Shown here piece by piece: positions 7,806 through 15,749 of a stretch of DNA of 15,749 nt (its first letter is position 1; every line of letters starts with the position of its first letter). Source of the DNA: Auxenochlorella pyrenoidosa (Eukaryota; Chlorophyta; Trebouxiophyceae; Chlorellales; Chlorellaceae); the NCBI GenBank assembly GCA_001430745.1, contig KQ481962.1, positions 1,049,015 through 1,064,763 on the forward strand, written 5' to 3'. The notes below the pieces were generated by a model that was given only the letters and a program-made list of their open reading frames with translations, was not told where the DNA came from and did no database searches. The translations under genes were made by a program, and so were the position numbers.

Positions 7806-10800
7806 TCACAGCTGGTAGAGTGCGCTGTACTTCTGCCTCAGGTAATCCAGGAAGATCTGCGACAGGGGGCCGAAGACGGGGGGTGGGTGGGTGGGGTGGG
7901 TGGAGGGTGGGGTGGGCGGAGCAGACAGACATGAAACAGCCAGAAGGCAAGGGCAAGCGGAGGGGGAAGCAACCCTGAGCAGAGCCCAGGTGGGCAGGAG
8001 GGGAGGCACCAGGGGTGCAGAGCGGGCGTGCAGTGGCTGGCGGGCAGGCAGCGGGCCGGGGCACGGCGCCTGGTGATTCACGGCGCGTCGCCCTGCTGCG
8101 AGCGGGCCGCTGGGCTGCGCCCGGCCTGCTGCCCTCCCTGGCAGGCAGCGTGAAGCAGCAGGGGGCCCGGGCAGCAGTCAGTTCACCTGAGGGTCCAAGG
8201 GGGCGCCTGTCACAGCCTTCATGAGCTCGTCGCCGCTGGTGTGCAGAGAGCCCACCCTGCAGACAAGGGGGGGGGGGCCTCGGGGCAAGAGCGGCCGCTC
8301 AGCTGGCAGAGCTCGGCGGTGGCAAACGTGCATCCGCTGACCCCTCGGGCTTCCAGCCACCACACCACACCCCCGCCCCCCGGGGCTTCCCACCTCCACC
8401 CTTCCCACCCACCACAGCCCCCCTCCCTCGTCGCTGAATGGGCCGCAGTCGGCAGCGCCACTCACTTGTGCACCTTTTCGTTGAGCCAGGCCTTGAGCCG
8501 GTCAAACTTGCCGGCTGCGATGTCCTCCTCCAGCCCTGGCAGCTCGCGCTGCGCCGCCTGGAAGATCTGCAGGCCGGGTTGTGGAGGGAAGGCAAGCGGG
8601 GCATTTGCTGGGCTTGCTGGCGGGCATGCAGGTGCAGTGATTGCAGGGAGGGTGGCTCTGCCAGTGCTGTTGTCGGGGGCAGCGCAGCCCATCACTGCCC
8701 GCCATTGCTGCCTGCCGTCTTTGCACGGAGGCGACAGGACGAGAGGCGGGACAAGGCGTGCGCGGTCCGGTGCAGCGCATAGTGCAGCATGAGGGTGCAG
8801 CAGACTCGCCTGGCACGCGTACATAGCACCCAGCGAGTAGGTGGGGAAGTAGCCAAACAGGCCTGCAGGCTCGGAGCAGCAGTGGCAGGGCAGGGCGAGC
8901 AAGTGTGAAAGCCCACAAAGGTGCACGCGTCGCCAGCCAGCAGGCGATGCACGCCAGGTGACGCGCCGCGGCGGGGAACAGGAGGCAGCGCGGCGGCAGG
9001 GGCGGCGGCGGCCCGGTCGGGCAGCCACGGGCTGCGGGGCGGCGCACCCGCGCTCCAGTGCACGTCCTGCAGCACGCCGCGGGCATCGCTCTCAGGCTCA
9101 CAGCCCAGGTAGCTCCTCATCTTCTGCGCGTGGCAGCGGGAGGGCAGCCGGGCAGGCGAGGGAGCGTTCAGGGTGCTCAGCATCCACTTCTAGAGCACCC
9201 GGCTGGGGTATGAGGGCCTCAGAAAGCAGGTGCACAAGCCTGGCGCAGCGACTGCGCGCCGTCCCGAAGGCAGAAGCAGCAGGCCAGGCGCGGCTAGGGC
9301 GGCCCACCTCGTTCCACAGTGCGGGCAGCTCCTCCACGCTGATCTTGCCCTCGATCAGAGCCTTCTCCAGCTCATACCTGCCACCATGTGGGTTGGACAT
9401 GCCTTTAGGTGGCAAGTGACCATCACGCGGGCGCGAGGCATGAGGCCGTGCTGCGGGCCTGGGCGGCTGGCGCCGCTTGCTGCCTGTATGTGCCCTAAAG
9501 ACCCCCCCCCCCCCACACACACACACCCCACACCACCCACCACCACCCACCACCACCACACCCCTGCGCCCCCCCACCGCAGGACGATGTGCAGGGGGTA
9601 CTGCACCTGCAGGCCAGGCAGCGTGACAGCGTGGCAGCGGGGCAGCTGTGTGAGCACCTTGCATGGCGGCATGGGCAGCGGTGGGCCAGCGCAGCGCGGG
9701 CACGGGGGTGTAGGCACGCGAGCAGCTGACCAGGCTGCGGCGGCGACAGGCGGCCTTCCTTCTGAGCCCCCCTTCGGGACCTCCTGCACACCTCGTCAGA
9801 CTCCACACGGATCAGGGAGGGGCGCTTCACGATGTTGAGCGCCGAGTACAGATCCTCCGGGGTCTTGTCAGCGGGCAGCTGCAGAGCAGGCAAGGGGGAA
9901 GCATTGGGTAGAGTGCGCGCCACCGAGGCGGGGCATGCCCCCCAGCCCAGAGCGCTGGCAAGCTCGCAGCAAGCAAGCGCACCCTCCCGTGCCCATCCCT
10001 GCGCTGCCAACAACCCCGTTCAGCAGCCAACGTGTACCCCTACGGCTGGGGTTCGGCATAATCCTGCTTGTGCAAGCTGACGGACGACCGCATGGACAAG
10101 GGGGATGCAGAGGTGCCGGCACTGGGGGCGAGGCAAGGGCAGCCAACAAGAAGAGGCTTGCCTGCGGGAAGTACTGCCGCAGCAGGGGCAGCAGGTAGGC
10201 AGCAAAGGGGCGGGACAGCCCCACCATGCGCTCCCACAGCAGGCTCTGGCTCTCGTGCACGCCCATGCCCAGGGCCTGCGGGCCGGGGGGATGCATACCG
10301 TGTTGGGGGTGGGGGTGAGACTGGGTTGGACTTGAAGTGAGAAGTAGCAAGCTGGGAAGGCAGAAAGGAGGGAGGACGCTGGCTGTGGGGCGTACGCTAT
10401 GCTGCTGCTGTCCCCTCCCCCCCCCCCCCTCTAGGGCGCCCCACGCGAATCCGACTGCATGGGCTCACGCTGTTCACGGGCAGGCCATCGTACTTGAGGT
10501 TGCGCCCCTGCTCGTACAGGGAGTGCCCCGTCTCGTGGATGGCGCCTGGGGGGCGGAAGGGCAGGCGCAGCGCCGGCTCAACATTGGGCCATGGCAGCGC
10601 CAGAGGCGCAGCGCGAGCTGGGCAACGGTGCTGCCCAGCGGCCAGCCGCCCGTCCGTGCTGCCACGCCGCCCCCTCAACCCACAGCCTCTTTGGGGCGCT
10701 GCCTGCATCGCCCGCCACGGCGGCGATGCCAGGGGAAAATGCATGCAGCCCTGGCAGCCGGCCCAGGGTGCCCACCGGTGATGCCCTCTGTCAGGTCATC

Positions 10801-13639
10801 CTTCTTGAAGCGGGTGGTCATGCGCACATCGGTGGGGTGCGTGCCTGCGCGGCACCGGTCGCAGCGGGGGGGGAGGGGGGAGAGCATGGGTGAATGTGGG
10901 GAGGAGGCTGCCACCCTTGGGTGTTGAGGCACGAATGCGTGGCGCCGGGCAGCAGTCATGCGCGGCACGTGGTGGCTTGCGCCCTCAGTCGCGTCCACAG
11001 GCTGTCTGCTCAGTGGACACTTGTGGGTCGCCCCCTCACCGCCGGTGAAGGGGTGCACGCTGACGTCCAGGCGGCCGTGCTCAAGGGAGAAGCCCAGGTC
11101 CACGGCCACCTTGTTGCACAGCTCCGCCTGCTGCTTGGTGTCGTACTCGCCCCTGAGCCACTCGTCTGCGGCAGGCGGGCCAGGGAGGCAGGCATTCACG
11201 CTGGCAGCGTGATATAAGAGGCCTGCCTACGAGGACCCGAAAAACGTGACAGCCGGGGCAAGGAGGCCGGCAAGTTGGACGCCAGGTGGGGCCGCGTTCC
11301 CACCCGAGGGCGCCTTGCCGCGCTCCCGAAGCTCCGCCAGGAGGGGCACCAGGCCCTGCTTGACCTGCACAGCACGAGGGCAGGACCGGGCAGCGGGAGG
11401 CAGCAAGGGTTGTGGGTGGGGCAGTGGGCTGCTTGCCAAAGATGTAAAGACAAATGAGCGCCTCTTCTGCTGGGCAAAAAAGGGTGGTGCAGCATGCAGG
11501 CGGCGCGCTCGGCTGCCTCCTGGCCTCAGATCAACGGCCCAGCCAGCACTCACCTGGCCAAAAATTTCGTCCAGGCGGGCAGCCGTCATTCCCTACATGT
11601 AGAGTGACGGTGAAGCGAGAGGTTCCAGTTGGCAGGTCAAGCAGGGGCTGGTTCACAAGGTAGGAAAGTGTGGTGGTGTTCCCAGTGGGAACAAAAGGAA
11701 GGAAAGGGTTTGAACAAAGGGCGGAGGGCTTGAATACAGCAGGTGACATTGGAAACCCTAACCTTCTCGTAGTCATCCAGGAGGCAGTCATACACCGGGC
11801 TGCGGCAAGGCACGAGGGCGCAGCGCAGGCGGCGTGTTGACCGGCGGGGCAGCCTGGGTTGAGCATGCAGGCAGGCATGCCGCGCATGCTCGCTGTTGGC
11901 AAAAGCAAGCCTGCTCGGTGACAGGCTGGGACAAGCAGTTCAGCAGGGACCACGGGCAGCTGCCTGCAGGGGAGGCGGGTGGGGAGGCCCGGGGGGTTGA
12001 GGGGGGGGCTGGGCTCACACGCTGGGGTCCACCAGCGCCGCCTTCTCCCGCCGCAGCTGCACCCACTCCTGGAGGACCGGGGCAAAGGCCGAGAAGTCGC
12101 TCCCCTGCCGCGCCTTGACCCAGGTCTGCAGCACGGCGGGGCCACGGCTGCAGGGCCTGAGGACAAAGACAGCCAGGGGTAGCCCCTCGGGACCAGCAAA
12201 TGCCACCAGAGCCGCTGCCCCGCGGCATCGAGCCAGCAAGGCTGCAGCAGGCGGGGGAGCCGACGAGGCATGGGGACCAAATCATCCGTCTCAGCCACAA
12301 CAATGCGACTCGGGCCCCGTCAGTGCCGGCGCTGACTCGAGGGCAGTGCCCCAGCTGGCTGGCAAACGTGCAGCATCCCAGAAGGGATTGCGAGGCCCGC
12401 ACCTGGTAGCCTCGCGACTCGAGCTCCGCCTCACGCTGGGCAAGGTCCTTTGAGATGGCAGTCAGCTTCCGGTAGTCGCGTGCCGCCTCGCGCACGTTGG
12501 CCTGCAGGGGCCCGGGCATGGTGGGAGCGGCAAGGTGAGGATGCCTGCCGCTCCACGGAGTGCGCAGGGAGGCGCACCCCCACCCCCCAGCATCCGCTAG
12601 CCCCCAGTACACACAACCCACCAGCTCGAACTGGTCCAGCTCCCCCTCCAGGTTGGCGCCCTGCAGGCGGCGCAGCAGCTCCCCCAGCTCTGCCTCCGTC
12701 TGCTTCTCGTGCAGCACGCCTGGGTTGGGGGGGGGGGATGTGCGACGCACGGGCAGGCATGGAATAGAACAGATGTGCGTGCCCCCTGGTAGGCTGGCAT
12801 GCTGACTGGTGAAAGAGGCACGGTCCAGGGGTGTGGTTTGCGACCAGGGCATGATGTACGATGGCATGCTGAGTGCCGCGTCTTCCTTGCCGATGGACGC
12901 ACCAACCGGCGCCTGGCACTGCCGCCAGGACGCCAGCCAGCCGGCCCTGCCTCACCCGCCAGCGCCGCCTTCTGTGCCGCGCGGCTCTCGCTGGCGCCCG
13001 GGGGCAGCATCGTCATCTCATCCCACCTGCAGCCCTCACCCGTGTCGGCAGCATGTGCAGATCAGGGCACCGCTGCACAGGCCATGCACTGCTCGGCAGC
13101 ACCCAACACGCAACTGAGACTGCAGTGCAGCAACGGCAGTGGCTGTGTGCTGTCGGCCCCTCACCCCAGCAGGCCAGAGATGCCGCTCAGGGCAGACACC
13201 TCCTTCAGCTTCTTGCAGAGGGCCTCATAGTCGGCCTGACAGGCGGGGCGGGAAGCAGGGGGGGACCATGTGTACAGGCGATGGTGAATGACGGGGGCGG
13301 AACATCAGCCAACAACCAGGTTGAAGAGGGGCAGCAGCACCATGCAGGCAGGCGGGCATGCAGCCTGCTGGGAGGCACCAGTGTGGCCGGTGCAGTGGAA
13401 GAACCCAACAGCAGCTTCTTCACAGAGTCCGTTGAGGCCCCATCGTGTTCAACATGATCAACCCAGCCAAGGTGGCGCGCAAGGCCGGCGTCACTCACCT
13501 TGACGCTTGACGCGGCGGGCGCAGCGACGGCAGAGGCGGTCATGGTGCGGTGTTTGCGTGCAGGGATCGCACGCGCGGCTGTGCAGGCCCGCTGGAAGGT
13601 ATAGGAGGAGTGGGCAGCCCGCAGGCTGGCGCAGAGCAT
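7806..13639 (-). CDS. M32 zinc carboxypeptidase (carboxypeptidase Taq family), probable plastid form
   Basis: Complete gene with 21 exons on the minus strand: 13639-13499, 13235-13165, 13026-12956, 12719-12622, 12501-12403, 12125-12019, 11799-11763, 11592-11554, 11364-11304, 11165-11040, 10844-10776, 10545-10469, 10275-10162, 9878-9792, 9606-9578, 9377-9308, 9123-9048, 8862-8810, 8566-8466, 8256-8187, 7856-7806. Every junction keeps phase. The 548-residue product removes C-terminal residues from peptides; the family core is about 500 residues. Motifs in order: HPF at 279-281, DVRMT at 289-293, zinc site HETGH at 310-314, third ligand Glu340 in VHESQS, IRVESD at 393-398 (the usual Ala is Ser) and GVLQDVHW at 448-455. 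The first 47 residues have no Asp or Glu and are rich in Ala, Ser and Arg, like a plastid transit peptide. An ATG at 13543-13541 would give a 516-residue cytosolic form. Introns 13 and 18 have GC donors. Family assignment is near certain; targeting is inferred. Confidence 0.93.
7878..7916 (+). repeat. G-quadruplex array in last intron of the M32 gene
   Basis: Eight G-tracts of three to six bases are separated mostly by single T residues. The run lies on the template strand of the M32 gene, in its last intron, about 20 bases from the 3' splice site at 7858-7857. On the transcript this is a C-rich CCCACC stretch that may act as the polypyrimidine tract. Confidence 0.75.
8808..8809 (-). other. 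GC splice donor of M32 intron 18
   Basis: On the minus strand the exon ends in CAG and the intron begins GCGAGT. The exon ends with the conserved segment GAMYACQ, and the next exon resumes at IFQAAQ in phase 0, as M32 proteins require. No GT near the junction keeps the frame. Confidence 0.85.
9502..9560. repeat. Low-complexity C13 plus CA/CCA repeat in M32 intron 15
   Basis: Thirteen C residues (9502-9514) are followed by a short CA run and then CCA/CCCA units. On the sense strand of the M32 gene this is G- and GT-rich and starts just after the donor of intron 15. It is probably a simple-sequence expansion. Confidence 0.8.
10160..10161 (-). other. GC splice donor of M32 intron 13
   Basis: On the minus strand the exon ends CAG and the intron begins GCAAGC, a good match to the GC-donor consensus. 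The flanking exons read LLRQYFPQ and LPADKTPEDLY in phase 0, which fits the M32 alignment. A nearby GT inside the exon would lose conserved residues and break the phase. Confidence 0.85.
10417..10429. repeat. C13 homopolymer in M32 intron 12
   Basis: A run of thirteen C residues on the plus strand lies within the intron after the HETGH exon. It reads as a G tract about 40 bases inside the intron on the sense strand, and is a likely slippage site. Confidence 0.8.
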
Positions 13640-13932
13640 AGGTGTGAGAGAGGGCAGAGAGACGATGGGCCGGACAGCCAGCCAGTGTTCGATCGATCGA
13701 CTGACACGCGATCCGAATGCAGTTGATGGGCCGATAGCCTGATGGCAAGCTTCCAATTGACATGGCTGAGGTGGCAATTTTGACAGAACACGCAAAATCG
13801 GGCATTCGTGGTTGATCGAAAAGTCAGCCGATCTTCTAGCGCAATCGGGGCGGTTGGCTGGCCGCCAGGCCACCCCACGGCACCAGTCCCTTCGCAGCCC
13901 GAAACCCTGGGCTCTCGGAAGGGCTCTGGACG
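13640..13932. promoter_or_regulatory. Compact divergent promoter between M32 and HECT-like genes
   Basis: Only 293 bases separate the preferred ATG of the M32 gene from the ATG of the plus-strand gene. The stretch is more AT-rich than its surroundings. It contains a GATCGATCG run near 13689, a CCAAT box at 13753-13757 and a GC-box core GGGGCGG at 13847-13853. No TATA box is seen. The element names are pattern matches; shared regulation of the two genes is inference. Confidence 0.5.
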
Positions 13933-15749
13933 ATGGATTTTGATCGGTACCGCAAGCAGGCTAGCGTTAGCACTGGCCGGGCGGCCCGGGAACAGAGCAG
14001 GTGGGCCTCCACCGCCAGCGCGGGCGGCGCCTGCAGAGCAAACGCTGCTCGCCCCGCTTTTTCGCTGTCTACTGCGCCCGCGACGCTGCCAATCACTCGC
14101 ACACTCCTCTATGTAGCTCTGAGGTGCTTAGCCAGGCCAAAGCGGAGCGTGCAGCGCGGCATGGGGAGCGCCAGCGGCAGCGAGCCGCCGCCACCCTTTG
14201 TCGCTGGTGGCGCGGCGCCAGCACTCGCAGCAAGCAGCATGCCTGCCTGCGCGCCGCCTGGGTGGCAGAGTTCGGGCCGCTCGTAGCGCAGCCGCAGCAG
14301 CTGCTGCCCGCAGCGCAGCTGGTCGGCAGCGTGCTGCCACCAGTGCTGGCGGCCCACCTGCCTGGTCCATGCCAGCAGGAGCAGCGTGCTGCGCTGGCGG
14401 GGGGCGCCCCCCTGCCGCCAGCCCTCCGCGGCGGCACCGCGGCGCTGCGCGGCTGCTTTGCCCTCCTGCTGCGCAGCCTGGTGGCCCCAGAGGCCAGGCA
14501 CAACCTGCTTGGCCTGGGCCTTGCAGAGTGGGACACCGGTAGCGGCAGCGCAGTGTCTTCAGGCTCAGCAGAGGAGCGACGAGCGCTGCTGCTAAGCCAG
14601 CTGCAACGACTGCTGCTGCTCTGCTGCAGCCTCATTGGCAGTTGCAGCAGCAGCAACAGCGGCAGCGAGGGCGGCAAGGGCGGCAGCGACGCAGGCGGTG
14701 GCGCGACAGCGGGTGCTCTGCTGCAGGTTGCAGCGGGCCGGCTGGTGGGCCTCTTATGCGACAGCAGCCTGTGGAAGTGCTTCCACCAGGGCCAGGCAGA
14801 GCATGCAGAGGAGCGCAGCAGGCTGCAGCAACGCCTGCACGGCTGGCTGGGCCCGCTGCCTCTGCTGCGCACGGCAGCTCAGCGTTTGGTGGCTGCGCTT
14901 GCGCCTCTGCCTGCCGGGCAGGGCGCCGCCGCTCCCCAACATCCAGTCCAGCAGCAGCAGCAGCTGACAGCTGTTCTGAATGGGCTGGTTGTGGCGCAAC
15001 TGGCTCTGTGGCGCCAACCGGGGCAGCCGCAGCAGCAGCGGCCCGGGGACTCAGTGGTTGACGGCACCGCTGACGGAGGTCCCTCCTGCGAGGGTGCGGG
15101 GCAGCAGCTGCTGTGCCTGCTGGCCATGCCCGGCCTGCTCCCCTTGCTGACGCCTGCCACCGTGGCACAGCTGACCGGCGCTCCTGGATTCGAAGCCCTG
15201 CTGGGTGCAGCCGCCAGCTGGCAGCCCAGCAAAGACAGCAGCAGCAGTGCGCTGAGCCTGCTGGGCACGCTGGCTCAGCTGGCCGCGGGCAAGCGCGCAA
15301 GCCAGCAGCAGGGCGAGCAGGGCAGGCGGGTGGACTTCCTGCCGCCCTCCCAGCTGCTGCAGCAGCCAGGGGTGGCTTCTGCTCTGGGTGCAGCCGCAAC
15401 AGCGCTGCTGCAGCCAACACACAGCGCGCCCGCCAGCACCAGCCGCGCCTATGCTCTGGAAGAGTTGTGGCCATTCTGTGAGGGCACTTTTGCCGGCCAG
15501 CTGCTGGCTGCGCTGCCGCTGCCCCAGTTTGCCGAGCTCTACCATCGGCTGCTGCTGCTGGCAGATGCCTACAGCGGCAGCGCACGAGCAGGGGCGGGAG
15601 GAGGACCGACAGCGGCGGGCAGCGGGGCAGCCGCCGCCCGCCTGCTGTCTGCTCTAGCGTTTGGCACGCAGCTGCTGCCGCGGTTGTGGCGCGAGCTGGC
15701 CACCAGCATCGGGCTACCCCTGGAGGCGCCGCTGCAGGCAAGGCCGGGG
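13933..15749 (+). CDS. N-terminal part of a probable HECT-type E3 ubiquitin ligase (UPL6/UBE3B/UBE3C-like), cut by window end
   Basis: Two exons: 13933-14000 and 14117-15749, the latter open to the window edge. The GT-AG intron 14001-14116 splits a Ser codon and joins in frame. The 567 visible residues start with a short polar leader and GRAAREQS, then an Arg/Glu/Gln-rich helix and AAATLCRWWRRG at about residues 46-57. This resembles the IQ-like helix near the N-terminus of UPL6, UBE3B and UBE3C, where GGRS-type leaders and arginine-rich helices occur. Leu/Ala-rich helices follow, with Gln and Ser runs from CAG/AGC repeats, ending near RLWRELATSIGL, similar to the middle of plant UPL6. The HECT catalytic domain would lie beyond the window, so assignment rests on the N-terminal pattern alone. 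HECT ligases take ubiquitin from an E2 onto a Cys and pass it to substrates. A possible GC donor (CAG, then GCAAGG) at 15738 may end the exon. An unrelated helical-repeat protein remains possible. Confidence 0.6.

Noticed and set aside
11788..12867. 359-codon minus-strand frame in the M32 region
   Set aside because: It contains true exon 4 in frame but then reads through introns; the extra sequence has no M32 similarity. Spliced exons explain the region better.
14950..14964. CAG/AGC tandem repeats in the right-end exon
   Set aside because: Too short and irregular for a CRISPR array or minisatellite; they encode Gln and Ser runs common in green-algal proteins.
14632..15741. 369-codon open frame on the minus strand
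   Set aside because: It is antisense to a longer plus-strand frame that joins in phase to an upstream exon and resembles a HECT-ligase N-terminus. Its product is low-complexity Ala/Arg/Pro/Cys sequence, as expected of a GC-rich shadow frame.
1..15749. Transposon or retroelement sequence
   Set aside because: No reverse transcriptase, integrase or transposase motif, and no terminal repeats with target duplications were seen.

Overview
The window looks like nuclear DNA of a GC-rich green alga, most likely a trebouxiophyte (Chlorella, Micractinium or Coccomyxa type). The evidence is short exons of 20 to 160 bases cut by many introns of about 120-330 bases, GT(GAG)/GC donors with CTGCAG-type acceptors, TGTAA motifs where chlorophyte polyadenylation signals are expected, and GC-rich coding sequence. 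The genus is inference. Apart from the last exon, almost no long open frame here is a real gene. I rebuilt the genes by joining exons whose splice phases agree and whose products align with each other or with known families.

Layout: (1) 1-1164 has no gene I can support; it is probably the 3' flank of an upstream gene plus the promoter of gene 1. (2) 1165-7376 (+) holds three head-to-tail paralogous genes for small four-pass membrane proteins of MARVEL/CASP-like type, of 173, 152 and 133 residues with 7, 4 and 6 exons. They share an Arg in TM1 and an Asp in TM3, but differ in intron positions. (3) 7377-7805 is a convergent junction with G-quadruplex-type tracts and probably overlapping 3' UTRs. 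(4) 13639-7806 (-) is a complete 21-exon M32 (carboxypeptidase Taq) zinc metallocarboxypeptidase with all five family motifs and a probable plastid transit peptide. (5) 13640-13932 is a compact divergent promoter. (6) 13933-15749 (+) is the 5' part of a large protein that looks like the N-terminal region of a HECT ubiquitin ligase of the UPL6/UBE3B/UBE3C type. It has a two-exon start and then one exon open to the window edge.

The three blocks show no obvious shared pathway; this is a normal nuclear neighbourhood with one local gene-family expansion. The most interesting points are the tandem membrane-protein array with intron turnover between copies, three GC-AG introns among about 35, the algal M32 peptidase with two candidate starts, and the structured convergent 3' junction. 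I saw no mobile element, CRISPR array, rRNA or tRNA.
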